Source: Rhizobium sp. Root1212
GTDB taxonomy: Bacteria; Pseudomonadota; Alphaproteobacteria; Rhizobiales; Rhizobiaceae
Assembly (NCBI RefSeq): GCF_001424985.1
Contig: NZ_LMDA01000024.1
Location: 40,106-104,105, forward strand
Length of the DNA stretch: 64,000 nucleotides
Reading direction: 5' to 3'
How positions within the stretch are numbered: the stretch's first letter is position 1; the number at the start of each line of letters is the position of its first letter. Below, piece by piece: positions 1 through 8,639 of this stretch. A program made the translations under genes and the position numbers. The notes beneath the pieces are model-generated. The model was not told where the DNA came from. It saw only the letters and a list, made by a program, of their open reading frames with translations, and made no database searches.

Positions 1-504
1 ATTGCGACCATGCCGGTGCGTCGCGCCGAGGCGCTGGCCGTGCGGCGCATCATCGAGGACCGCTTCGGTGCCGAGGGCGTGGCGCAGGCGAGCTTTGCGA
101 TCTGTGGCGATATGAACGACTATCAGGAGCGCGTCGATATCCTCGGCGACCGACGCACGGGCTATACCTTCCGCCCGGCGCAGGAGGCGGAAAGCGCGCT
201 CGATGCCTTCAGCCATGACGGTTTTGCCGAAAACGTCATGCGCCGGCGACCGGAACTCGACCGCTGGACGCTGTTCCACAGCCGCGGGCCGCAGGAGCGG
301 CATCTCTGCCAGCTCGACTATATCTGGCTGTCGCCGGCGCTGGCTGCCCGCAATCCGTCCGCCGTGCCGGAGATCATCCGCGGCGGGCAGCCATTCCGCA
401 CCATCTTTCCGGCGGGCCAGGAGGTCGAGCGATATCCGCGCGTCGGCTGGGATCGGCCGAAGGCCTCCGACCACTGCCCGGTCGTTCTTTCCATGGATAT
501 CTGA
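1..504 (+). CDS. Endonuclease/exonuclease/phosphatase family protein, C-terminal part
   Basis: The frame is open from the first base, so the N-terminus lies outside the window. The visible ~167 residues carry the late motifs of the EEP (DNase I-like) fold: GDMND (metal and phosphate binding, around residue 36), a QLDYIWLSP strand, and the terminal ASDHCPVV, whose Asp-His pair is catalytic in the family. EEP enzymes cleave phosphodiester or phosphomonoester bonds using a divalent metal. The specific substrate (nucleic acid, sphingomyelin, inositol phosphate) cannot be told from this fragment. The next gene begins 2 bases after the stop, so the two are probably co-transcribed. Confidence 0.8.
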   Translation: MATMPVRRAEALAVRRIIEDRFGAEGVAQASFAICGDMNDYQERVDILGDRRTGYTFRPAQEAESALDAFSHDGFAENVMRRRPELDRWTLFHSRGPQERHLCQLDYIWLSPALAARNPSAVPEIIRGGQPFRTIFPAGQEVERYPRVGWDRPKASDHCPVVLSMDI

Positions 505-506
505 CG

Positions 507-1238
507 ATGCTTGCCAGCAATTTCGACAAATGGCCGGCGGCCGGCCACATCTTTCCGGTGACGGCGCTCGATCTGCGCGTGCTGGAGGAGCCGCATCCCT
601 TCGAGCTTGCCGAACACGAGCGGGCGGCGGAGAACTGGAAGCGGGAGGTGACCCGCAACCCCGCGCTTTTCAACGGCAAGATGCTGTTGCAACGGGCGGT
701 GACCATCGAGGACGGCGCGATATCGGGGGAAGCCCATATCATCGACTACGCCACCTTTCTCCTCTGGCGCAAGACGTGGCCGGGCGAGCGCGCCCTGCAT
801 CTTTTCAGCCTGCCGGTGATCCTGTCTTCGGACGGGGCCGTCATCGCGGTGCGCATGGCGCGGCATACGGCCAATCCGGGACGGGTCTATTGCGCCGCCG
901 GCTCGCTCGACAACCAGGACATCCGCGACGGGCGCTGCGACCTCGAAGGCAACATGCACCGCGAGGTCAGGGAGGAAACCGGTCTGGATCTCGCGTCAGC
1001 CGCGACCGACGACGGTTTTCACGCGCTGCATGACAAGAGTGTCATAACGCTTTTCAAGGTTTACCGCTTTGCCGCAACCGCCGACGCGCTGATTGCCGCG
1101 ATCGAACGGCATATCGCCTCCGAAACCGAATCGGAGGTCGACGCGGCGGTTGCGATCCGCACGGCCGATCCGGCCGCATACGACTATCCGTCCTTCATGC
1201 CCAAAATCCTCGACTGGATTCTTGTGCGCGAAGGATGA
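507..1238 (+). CDS. NUDIX hydrolase
   Basis: A 243-residue protein. The NUDIX core REVREETGL sits near residue 150, preceded by a glycine-containing stretch (CAAGSLDNQ). The canonical Glu upstream of the REx2EE core is displaced or lost, so the box is slightly divergent. NUDIX enzymes hydrolyse nucleoside diphosphates linked to another moiety. The N-terminal ~100 residues form a separate region resembling the longer NUDIX proteins of rhizobia rather than short MutT types. The start lies 2 bases downstream of the preceding EEP gene, which suggests translational coupling. The substrate cannot be inferred. Confidence 0.78.
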   Translation: MLASNFDKWPAAGHIFPVTALDLRVLEEPHPFELAEHERAAENWKREVTRNPALFNGKMLLQRAVTIEDGAISGEAHIIDYATFLLWRKTWPGERALHLFSLPVILSSDGAVIAVRMARHTANPGRVYCAAGSLDNQDIRDGRCDLEGNMHREVREETGLDLASAATDDGFHALHDKSVITLFKVYRFAATADALIAAIERHIASETESEVDAAVAIRTADPAAYDYPSFMPKILDWILVREG

Positions 1239-1298
1239 CGACGGACAACCTTCCGCTTATGCTCCGTTGCATCCGACGCGTTTAAAAAGGAGAGTTTC

Positions 1299-2207
1299 GT
1301 GGCTCGACCCTATGCAATCTACGATGTCTTCACTTCGCAGAAGCTTGAGGGAAATCCGCTGGCCGTCGTCTTCGATGCCGAAGGGCTGGACGACCGGGCC
1401 ATGCAGGTGATCGCCACGGAATTCAATCTTTCGGAGACAGTGTTCGTCTTCAAGCCCGAGCATGTATCCCATGTCGCACGCTTGAGGATTTTCACGACGA
1501 CGCGGGAACTGCCCTTTGCCGGTCATCCGACCGTGGGGGCGGCCGTGGCGCTCGCCGAGCTTCGTAACGGCGAGGACCGGGACATCGTGCAGGTGCTGGA
1601 GGAGAATGTCGGACCGGTGCGCTGCGCGGTGCGGCTGAAGACGGGCAGCGCCACCTTTGCCGAATTCGACCTGCCGCGCAAATCAAGACGTCTCGACGCG
1701 CGTTTCGACCGGCAGGCGCTGGCTGATGCGCTGAGCCTCAAGAGCACGCAGATCGGTTTCGAGAATCACGTGCCGTCGCTCTGGAGCGCGGGCGTGCCCT
1801 TCGTCATGCTGCCACTGCACGACGTTGCCGCCGTGTCGGCGATCGATTTCGATCCCGCGGCCTGGGAGCAACTGGCGCCGATGGCCGATGGCGTGCTGGC
1901 CAGTGCTTACGTCTATTGTCGCGGCGGCATCAACCATCAGGCGCGGTTCCATGCGCGCATGTTCTCCTGCGGCCTCGGGATCATGGAAGACCCGGCGACG
2001 GGATCGGCGGCGGCGGCTCTTTCCGGTGCGATCCATCATTTCGACCAACTGATCGACGGGCATTATCCGATCCTGATCGAGCAGGGCGTGGAGATGGGCC
2101 GGCCGTCCTTCATCCATCTCCATCTCGATATCCACAAGAGCGAGATCGCCACCGCCCGGATCGGCGGCGCGGCGATCAAGGTTGCATCGGGAGAGCTTTA
2201 TCTTTGA
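1299..2207 (+). CDS. PhzF family isomerase/epimerase
   Basis: A 302-residue protein with the PhzF fold signatures: GNPLAVV near the N-terminus, the LSETVF segment with the catalytic Glu (about residue 46), GHPTVG, and the second-half ATGSAAAALSG. The two halves form the pseudo-symmetric diaminopimelate-epimerase-like fold. PhzF members isomerise small acids in the cytosol; only a few make phenazine, and no phenazine genes are nearby, so a general isomerase call is safer. Start is GTG at 1299 with a good AAAGGAG ribosome binding site at 1286-1292. Length is normal for the family (280-305). Confidence 0.88.
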   Translation: MARPYAIYDVFTSQKLEGNPLAVVFDAEGLDDRAMQVIATEFNLSETVFVFKPEHVSHVARLRIFTTTRELPFAGHPTVGAAVALAELRNGEDRDIVQVLEENVGPVRCAVRLKTGSATFAEFDLPRKSRRLDARFDRQALADALSLKSTQIGFENHVPSLWSAGVPFVMLPLHDVAAVSAIDFDPAAWEQLAPMADGVLASAYVYCRGGINHQARFHARMFSCGLGIMEDPATGSAAAALSGAIHHFDQLIDGHYPILIEQGVEMGRPSFIHLHLDIHKSEIATARIGGAAIKVASGELYL

Positions 2208-2275
2208 AAAACAGGGGGTAAGCGGCGCGTTCGCAAATTTTTTCGAATTTCTGCAAAGAAATTCGATTTCGGAAC

Positions 2276-2303
2276 TAGACAATCCCGGACAAGCTCTTTA
2301 TAC
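2276..2303 (+). promoter_or_regulatory. Probable sigma-70 promoter of tRNA-Lys
   Basis: TAGACA (2276-2281) and TTATAC (2298-2303) are separated by 16 bases, 33 bases upstream of the tRNA 5' end. The spacing and match are good for a housekeeping promoter. Assigned by eye only. Confidence 0.5.
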
Positions 2304-2335
2304 GCCCAATCACACCGCGGCGACGCGGTCCGGAT

Positions 2336-2411
<76 letters not shown>

Positions 2412-2778
2412 TTTTTCCTCAATGGAAATAATGGATTACGCTGATTTTTTATTAAAAATGAAATACGAATGCTTTGTTGGACGACCATTAGGTCGCGCTA
2501 GCTAATTAGCTGTTTTTCCGTTTTATTTCCGCTCCAAGTCGACAGACTTGTGGAGCGCCGTCGGCAGCTACCCGCAACTCCCCATGAAACGTGCAGAACT
2601 TGTGAATCCGAGAGCGTTTCTCGCGGGTCAAGTATTGCGACCACCTCCGTTAACCAAATTTTAACACTTCGCTCCCGGCTGGGGTTGGTTTCAACCATTT
2701 CCCTTGATAGGAATTACAACCAGAAGCCGCGACGGAAATGAATCGGGGCGTGCGTTTGAGTGTAAACGGGGCCAGAGA
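2412..2778. other. Intergenic region without a recognisable gene
   Basis: These 367 bases between the tRNA and the RTX gene are more AT-rich than the surroundings. I see a perfect 12-base palindrome AGCTAATTAGCT near 2500 followed by a T-run, which may be a weak hairpin, and no convincing open frame. It presumably holds the promoter of the RTX gene. Confidence 0.5.
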
Positions 2779-5070
2779 ATGGCAACCTATACCTACTATT
2801 GGCCGGGCAAGACTTACCTTCCGAATGAAGGAAAAAATCCAAATTTTGCAGAGTATCTCGACTCGCAATGGAGGGATTCCGAAGTTTCGATGAGTTCGAG
2901 CGATGTCACGTTCGCGCATTGGAACGGCATGACTCTAAAATTTTCGGGAGAAAATCTTGAGTTTGAGGCGGATGGGCTGATCGGCAGCGGCGGTACGCTG
3001 ACCGGCATCGAGTTGCGCGATGAAAACGGTACTCTCTATCAAAAGATCGACCTGAGCGCCGACAACGTCGCGTTTGCAGACTTCACGACCCTTATGGAGG
3101 TGAGCGATAGCTGGTCCGACATTTATCAGTGGCTCTTTTCCGGTAACGACACCATCCAGGGGACTACCGTTGATGACGTTTTTCTCGGTGGAGGCGGTAA
3201 CGACACGCTGATTGGCGGAGGCTCGGTGCGCGGCGATTTCTTCCAGGGTGGCGCGGGTGTCGACACCTATGTCGCCAGTTCCGGCGAAACGAATACGTTG
3301 AGCTTCAGCGACGCCTACGGCGACTTAACCGCTCGTCGTGGGGTAACACTCGACGCTCATCTCGGCACGGTCACCGACCCGTGGGCGAATGCAGAAACAT
3401 TCGTCGGAATGACCACGTTCTACGGTACTCAGTTTGGCGATACCCTGCTTGGGTCAGATGCCGATGAAACATTCAGAGGCCTTGGCGGCCGCGATGTAAT
3501 CGATGGCCGCGGTGGATTCGATTGGGTCGAATATCAGAGCGACGCTTCAAAAAGCGGCTGGCGAGGTGTTACCGTCAATCTCGCAACGGGCTATGCCACA
3601 GATGGTTTCGGGCACCGTGATACGCTAACGGGGATCGAAGGCGTACAGGGTATCGATTCAAGCGACACATTGATCGGCAACAGTGACGCCAACACACTTC
3701 TTGGGCGAAACGGGGACGACTTTATCGATGGTGGTGCCGGAGCCGACCTCATGTCCGGCGGTACAGGCAACGATACGTATGTCGTCGATAACGTGGGTGA
3801 TATCCTGCAGGAGAAGGGCGATGAATGGGATATCGATTTGGTGAAGTCCTCGGTAAGCTTCAGTCTTGCCAATAAAGCCCAGGTGACCGGCGTTATCGAG
3901 AACCTGACGCTCACCGGCAATGCCGCGATCAATGCCACCGGCAATGCGGGCAATAACGTGTTGACAGGAAACAGCGGCGCCAACGTATTGAGTGGTGGGG
4001 CGGGCAATGACACCTACGTCGTCGGCGCCGGAGACAAGGTGAATGAAGCCGGCTCCTCCGGGACCGACCTGGTGAAATCCTCGGTCAGCTTCAGCCTCGC
4101 CAATGCGGCTCAGGCGGTCGGCAGTATCGAGAACCTGACGTTGACAGGCACCGCTGCTATCAATGCCACGGGCAATGCTCTGAACAACGTGCTGACCGGT
4201 AACGCAGGCGCCAATGTGTTGAGCGGTGGGGCAGGCAACGACACCTATATTGTCGGAGCCAAAGACAAAGTCGATGAGACCGGGGCTTCCGGCACTGATC
4301 TGGTGAAATCCTCGGTTAGCTTCAGCCTCAGCAACAAGACGCAATCGCTCGGTGACGTCGAGAACCTGACGCTGACGGGGTCCGCCGCCATCAGCGCCAC
4401 GGGCAACGCTTTGAACAATGTGCTGACCGGTAACGATGGCGCCAACACGCTCATCGGTCTCGCGGGCAACGACACCTATGTCGTCGGCGCCGGGGACTTC
4501 GTCGATGAATCGGTTTCCGGATCGGCCGGAACGGATGTGGTCAGGTCCTCGGTCGACTTCAACCTCTCGGACGCCAACCAGGCAGCCGGTAGTATCGAAA
4601 ACCTGGTATTGATTGGCTGGTATGCGTATTCCGCCACCGGCAACAAGGGTAATAACGTGCTGACCGGCAACGGGAACGATAACATACTGAACGGCGGGGG
4701 AGGCAATGATACCCTGGTGGGCGGCGGCGGCGCAGACATCTTCAAATTCAATTCCGCGCTCAGTGCCACGAGCAATGTCGACAGGATCAAGGACTTTACT
4801 GTCGACAGGATGGATGAGTTCAACAAAGATTCCATCTGGCTGGAGAATGGTATTTTCACTGCGTTGAAGAAGACCGGCATGCTGTCGGCTGGCGCCTTTG
4901 CCAAAAACGCCAGCGGCGTCGCCCAGGACGCTGACGACCGTCTGATCTATGAGACCGATACGGGCAAGCTGTTCTACGACTCGAATGGTAATGCCGCCGG
5001 AGGCGCGGTGCATTTCGCCACGCTTTCGGCCAACCTGGCACTGACCAACGCAGACTTCTTCGTCATCTAG
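2779..5070 (+). CDS. RTX calcium-binding protein, probable type I secretion substrate
   Basis: A 763-residue protein without an N-terminal signal peptide, rich in Gly, Asn, Asp and Thr. GGxGNDxL-type nonapeptides occur at several places (for example GGGGNDTLIGGG and GGAGNDTYVV), the Ca2+-binding beta-roll of RTX exoproteins. The middle is built of tandem ~77-residue modules (separate repeat entry). The C-terminus ends in a hydrophobic acidic tail (NADFFVI), typical of type I secretion signals. No protease, lipase or glycanase motif is visible in the first ~130 residues, so the activity is unknown. ATG 2779 is chosen because an upstream TTG at 2704 lacks a convincing ribosome binding site; the start is uncertain. 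No HlyB/HlyD/TolC genes are adjacent. The third base is less GC-biased than in neighbours. Confidence 0.85.
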   Translation: MATYTYYWPGKTYLPNEGKNPNFAEYLDSQWRDSEVSMSSSDVTFAHWNGMTLKFSGENLEFEADGLIGSGGTLTGIELRDENGTLYQKIDLSADNVAFADFTTLMEVSDSWSDIYQWLFSGNDTIQGTTVDDVFLGGGGNDTLIGGGSVRGDFFQGGAGVDTYVASSGETNTLSFSDAYGDLTARRGVTLDAHLGTVTDPWANAETFVGMTTFYGTQFGDTLLGSDADETFRGLGGRDVIDGRGGFDWVEYQSDASKSGWRGVTVNLATGYATDGFGHRDTLTGIEGVQGIDSSDTLIGNSDANTLLGRNGDDFIDGGAGADLMSGGTGNDTYVVDNVGDILQEKGDEWDIDLVKSSVSFSLANKAQVTGVIENLTLTGNAAINATGNAGNNVLTGNSGANVLSGGAGNDTYVVGAGDKVNEAGSSGTDLVKSSVSFSLANAAQAVGSIENLTLTGTAAINATGNALNNVLTGNAGANVLSGGAGNDTYIVGAKDKVDETGASGTDLVKSSVSFSLSNKTQSLGDVENLTLTGSAAISATGNALNNVLTGNDGANTLIGLAGNDTYVVGAGDFVDESVSGSAGTDVVRSSVDFNLSDANQAAGSIENLVLIGWYAYSATGNKGNNVLTGNGNDNILNGGGGNDTLVGGGGADIFKFNSALSATSNVDRIKDFTVDRMDEFNKDSIWLENGIFTALKKTGMLSAGAFAKNASGVAQDADDRLIYETDTGKLFYDSNGNAAGGAVHFATLSANLALTNADFFVI
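3836..4650 (+). repeat. Tandem ~231-bp coding repeats in the RTX gene
   Basis: The segment starting GTGAAGTCCTCGGTAAGC (about 3841) recurs at about 4071, 4302 and, diverged, 4539, a period of about 231 bases or 77 codons. Each unit encodes SSVSFSLxN, an ENLTLTG strand, NATGNAxNNVLTGN and a GGAGNDTYVVGA beta-roll turn. The second and third units are nearly identical and the last has drifted. Confidence 0.85.
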
Positions 5071-5222
5071 GGCACTCCGTGCGATTTCCGACCTCGAAAG
5101 CTGTCAGGCGTTTGAGATCGTGCTTTCCAAGGCTCAGATCGTGCTTTTCGTTCTGGATGTCGATGGCGATGGGCTCCGATCGCCGCTTAGGCAGGTTCTG
5201 CAAAGACCATCGGATGGTAACG

Positions 5223-5248
5223 AAAGGCGGCTATCAGGCCGCCTTTTT
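5223..5248 (+). terminator. Rho-independent terminator after the RTX gene
   Basis: AAAGGCGGC (5223-5231) pairs perfectly with GCCGCCTTT (5238-5246) around loop TATCAG, and a run of five T follows. It lies 153 bases past the RTX stop. The rest of the 353-base gap 5071-5423 holds no convincing gene; a 67-codon frame at 5120 has no ribosome binding site. Confidence 0.85.
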
Positions 5249-5423
5249 CTTGTATTCCTACAACCTCCGCCCTTGGTGGAGGTGATCTTAGACACAGGGT
5301 TCCAGCCTGCAATGTTGCCGTGAAATCATTTTTGCGCCACACTCGTCGCAAAAGTATCTAATCCACTGGTATAGCGTCTTTTTCCTGTCTAGATTGCCGC
5401 CGGGTGATTTGGAGGGGCGTGGC

Positions 5424-6956
5424 GTGGCATTAAGGCTTCATGGCCATTTCACCGTGGCGACGGCTGCCGGGGCGATCATCATTGCGATGTTCACCTCGCT
5501 CGTCATCCTGCTCAGCCTTTGGCTGATGATCAGCTATCAGGATGCTGTGCGCAGGACCGAGGAACGCGCAGTCTCCGCCTCGAAGATTGTGGCTACAAAC
5601 GTGTCGTGGCTGGATTCGCTTGCGCGGCAATCGCTTCAGCGCATCGACGAGACACTTGGGCCGGATATCGTAACCACGGCCGGCGATGAGGTGCGCAACA
5701 TCAACGAGACTGTGGCGGGACTTCCGGGGCAGGGCAAGGCCTATGTCGTCGACCGCTCCGGACGTACGCTCTTTTCGACCGATCCGATGGTCAAGCCGAT
5801 CAGCATTGTCGACCGACCCTATTTCTCCGAACTGGCGAGGGGCAAGGATTCCTATGTATCCGGCCTCATGGTCAGCCGCCTGAGCGGCAAGCAGATTTTT
5901 ACCTTCAGCCAGCGGCTCGAGCGCAAGGGGCAGTTTGCCGGCGCGGCCGTGATTTCCTTCGACGTTGATCTGATGGCGCCGATCCTGGAGGCGGTCGATC
6001 TCGGTCGCAATTCCACCGTCAGCTTCGTGCGGGCCGATGGCCTGCTCGTCGCCCGCTACCCGCTGGCGGAGGGGCCGCTCGACATGAGCCAGTATGTGCT
6101 CTTCACCGATTATCTGCCGAAAGCCTCCGAAGGCACTTATGAGGCCATTTCGCCGGTCGACGGCGCCCATCGGATCGTTGCCTACCGCAAGGTTGAGGGC
6201 ACGGATTTCATTGCGCTGGCGTCGGCGGATTATTCGACCGGGATCAACGACTTCCGCCGGAATGTTTTCGTGGCGGTTTCGGTGATGGTGCTGGCGGCAA
6301 CTGGCTCGCTTGCGGCGGGCAGCTGGATTCGTCATCTTCGCCGGCGCGACAGCGCCCAATCGCAGCGACTGGAAATCGCCCTTGAGGAAAACCGGCTGCT
6401 TTTGCGGGAAATCCATCACCGGGTGAAGAACAATCTGCAATCCGTACAGTCGGTCGTGCGCATGCAGCAGCTTGCGCCGGAGGTGCAGAAATCGCTGGCC
6501 GACCGCATTTCTGCGATGATCGCGGTTCATGAGCAGATCTATCGGCAGGACGAATTTTCGCAACTCTGCGCGCGCGATCTGTTGAAATCCGTCGTCGACA
6601 AGCTGCTGCAGGCGTTCGGATCGTCGGTCGAGGTGGATTTCGATGTCGATGATATCGCTATCTCCACCGACAAGGCGACGCCGCTGGCGCTTGTGACCAA
6701 CGAGATCGTGACCAACTGCCTGAAATATGCTTTCCCGCCGGGTACTCGGGGGCGAATTTCCATCAGCTTCAAGAGGGTGGAAAACGATCTGTTGCGGCTC
6801 GTCATCAGCGATAACGGTTCCGGCTTTGACGAAGAGGCGCTGACGCCGGGCATGGGGACCCGGCTGATCAAGGGGCTGGTCGCGCAATTGCGCGGCACCT
6901 GCCAGATCGATGGCCGCAACGGCACAGTCTTCGTGGCCGAGCTGCCGATCGATTGA
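5424..6956 (+). CDS. Membrane sensor histidine kinase, HisKA_2 type
   Basis: A 510-residue protein starting at GTG 5424, eight bases after a GGAGG at 5411-5415. Transmembrane helices at about 13-37 and 281-301 bracket a ~240-residue periplasmic region of Cache-like character (KAYVVDRSGRTLFST, RPYFSELARG). The phosphoacceptor segment REIHHRVKNN, with His at about 331, is the HisKA_2 signature, followed by an ATPase domain with NEIVTNCLKYAF, DNGSGF and GMGTRLI. Such kinases often drive general-stress or photosensory outputs in alphaproteobacteria through separately encoded regulators. No response regulator or PhyR/NepR pair is adjacent, so the partner is unknown. Gene is monocistronic. Confidence 0.9.
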   Translation: MALRLHGHFTVATAAGAIIIAMFTSLVILLSLWLMISYQDAVRRTEERAVSASKIVATNVSWLDSLARQSLQRIDETLGPDIVTTAGDEVRNINETVAGLPGQGKAYVVDRSGRTLFSTDPMVKPISIVDRPYFSELARGKDSYVSGLMVSRLSGKQIFTFSQRLERKGQFAGAAVISFDVDLMAPILEAVDLGRNSTVSFVRADGLLVARYPLAEGPLDMSQYVLFTDYLPKASEGTYEAISPVDGAHRIVAYRKVEGTDFIALASADYSTGINDFRRNVFVAVSVMVLAATGSLAAGSWIRHLRRRDSAQSQRLEIALEENRLLLREIHHRVKNNLQSVQSVVRMQQLAPEVQKSLADRISAMIAVHEQIYRQDEFSQLCARDLLKSVVDKLLQAFGSSVEVDFDVDDIAISTDKATPLALVTNEIVTNCLKYAFPPGTRGRISISFKRVENDLLRLVISDNGSGFDEEALTPGMGTRLIKGLVAQLRGTCQIDGRNGTVFVAELPID

Positions 6957-6972
6957 AGGCGGGCAGCGGGGT

Positions 6973-7569
6973 TTAAGGACGGTCGCCGGTAAGGTGGCGT
7001 TCGAGGAAGGGCAAGTTGTCCTGGCCCCAGTAGAGTTCGCTGTCGTAGCGGAAGGTGGGGAAGCCGAAGACGCCATGCTCGATCGCATGCTTGCGGTCGT
7101 TCGCCCATTTTTCGCGCACGTCTTCATCCGCCTGCCGGCCGCTGAGCGTAGCGCCGTCGAGGCCGGCGGCGGTGGCGATCGCTTCTCGTACCGTCGGTTT
7201 GCCGATGTCTTGTGCCTCGGCCCAGAAGGCGTGCTGCAGGGCGCGCGTGAGGCCGATCCAGTCCTTGCCGTCGAGGAAGGCGGCGATGACGATCAGCGAT
7301 GCCGGGGCGGGGTCGCTGAGTTCGGGGCGGTTTTCGAGCAAGAGCGGTTTGCCGCGCACGCGCGCCCAGCGCTTGAGATCGCGCACCCAATAGGCGCGGC
7401 GGACCTCCGGGCGATTGCGGGAGAAGATGCCGCCGTTTTCCTCGACCACGGTGGTCAGGTAGGGCGTGATGGCGACGTCGTTATCCTTGGCGAGATCGAC
7501 GAAGGTGTCGAAGCCAATATAGGACCAGGGCGAGCCGATGGAGAAGAAATAGTCGATGGTTTTCGTCAC
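6973..7569 (-). CDS. DsbA-family / 2-hydroxychromene-2-carboxylate isomerase-like protein
   Basis: A 198-residue cytosolic thioredoxin-fold protein. The N-terminal SIGSPWSYIG carries a Ser where thiol oxidoreductases have CxxC, as in HCCA isomerases and kappa-class glutathione transferases; the C-terminal GVFGFPTFRY supplies the cis-Pro loop. It therefore probably uses glutathione as cofactor or substrate rather than doing disulfide exchange. GTG start at 7569 directly abuts the TAA of the LLM gene (7570-7572), so it is the last gene of the minus-strand operon. In an S-cysteine salvage operon a glutathione-dependent step on a thiol or sulfenate intermediate would make sense, but that is inference. 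Confidence 0.82.
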   Translation of the reverse strand: MTKTIDYFFSIGSPWSYIGFDTFVDLAKDNDVAITPYLTTVVEENGGIFSRNRPEVRRAYWVRDLKRWARVRGKPLLLENRPELSDPAPASLIVIAAFLDGKDWIGLTRALQHAFWAEAQDIGKPTVREAIATAAGLDGATLSGRQADEDVREKWANDRKHAIEHGVFGFPTFRYDSELYWGQDNLPFLERHLTGDRP

Positions 7570-8625
7570 TTACGATGTTCCTGTCTGTTTCAGTGCGGGC
7601 AGCGCGTCGAGGCCGCTTTCCCAGCCGAGGGCGGGCGCGATCAGGGTGATGAAATCGTGGATGATCTGGCGGTATTCCTCGTCTTCGAACTCGTAGGGAA
7701 GCTCCAGCCGCAATTCGCCGATATGGGGGAGGATCGGGTCGGCGAAGAGTTTTTCGAGGATTTCGTCGGAGGTGCCGACGATGTCCTTTGCAAACAGGGT
7801 GCGCCGTTCGCCCTGAGGGGTGAGGGTTCGCTTAAAGCGGCCGGCGGCGTAGTCGCGGTAGCGTTGCCGAGTCTTGGCGTCGGCGCTGTCGAGGGGGACG
7901 ATGACGCGGCCGAGCGCCACGCGCCGGGCCTCGCCGCCGGAGGCGCGGTAGGTTTCCAGCTGCCGCGACTGGGCCTCGAAGAAATCGTCGGTGCCTTCGC
8001 CGGTCGTCACATTGCCGATCAGCAGATTGAAGCCGTTGCGGCCGGCCCAGGTCGCGGAGCGCAGCGAGCCGCCGCCGTACCAGATGCGGTCGGTGAGGCC
8101 TTTCGCATGCGGCTGAAGACGCGGGCGCTGCGGGCCGAACGGGGTCTTGATGACGGTGATTTCATCGCCGATGGGGTGGCTGCGCAGGTTTTCGACGAAG
8201 CGCAGCACGCGGTCGTGGGAGAAGTCGAAATTCTGCCAGTCGCCATCGAAGACGAGGTTGCCGATGAGGTCGGCATGGAGGGGGCGACCGGCGCTGAGGC
8301 CGATATTCAGCCGTCCGCGCGAGAGCACGTCGACAGTCGAGAGGTCTTCGGCGAGCCGGTAGGGGCTTTCGTAGCCGATAGGGATGACGGCCGTGCCGAG
8401 CTGGATGCGCTTCGTGCGCTGGGTGGCGGCGGCCAAAAAGGCCGTGGCGGAGGAGATGCCGGGCTCGAGATGGCGCTGGCGGGCCCAGGCGCTCTGGAAA
8501 CCGAGGTCTTCGCCGTATTCGAGAAGCTTCAGCGTCTTTTCGAGGCCGGCCAGCGGGTCGTCGGCCGGATAGTTGCCGGGCGTCAGGAAACCGATGTGGT
8601 GGATGTTCGGGGTCTTGTTGCTCAT
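7570..8625 (-). CDS. LLM class flavin-dependent monooxygenase
   Basis: A 351-residue luciferase-like TIM-barrel protein. Visible family features are the N-terminal HHIGFLTPGNYP, SAWARQRHL, RTKRIQLGTAVIPIGYESP, LSRGRLNIGLSAGRP and the C-terminal substrate/FMN strand GTSDEILEKL. LLM enzymes use reduced flavin and O2 to oxygenate sulfur or carbon next to heteroatoms. It is sandwiched between a binding-protein gene 14 bases upstream and the DsbA-like gene with no gap. One of three LLM genes in this operon and the most divergent of them. The exact substrate is unknown. Confidence 0.88.
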   Translation of the reverse strand: MSNKTPNIHHIGFLTPGNYPADDPLAGLEKTLKLLEYGEDLGFQSAWARQRHLEPGISSATAFLAAATQRTKRIQLGTAVIPIGYESPYRLAEDLSTVDVLSRGRLNIGLSAGRPLHADLIGNLVFDGDWQNFDFSHDRVLRFVENLRSHPIGDEITVIKTPFGPQRPRLQPHAKGLTDRIWYGGGSLRSATWAGRNGFNLLIGNVTTGEGTDDFFEAQSRQLETYRASGGEARRVALGRVIVPLDSADAKTRQRYRDYAAGRFKRTLTPQGERRTLFAKDIVGTSDEILEKLFADPILPHIGELRLELPYEFEDEEYRQIIHDFITLIAPALGWESGLDALPALKQTGTS

Positions 8626-8639
8626 GGGCCTTGTCTCGC

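Noticed and set aside
5120..5323. 67-codon frame after the RTX gene
   Set aside because: No ribosome binding site, it crosses a clear terminator, and codon use is unlike neighbours.
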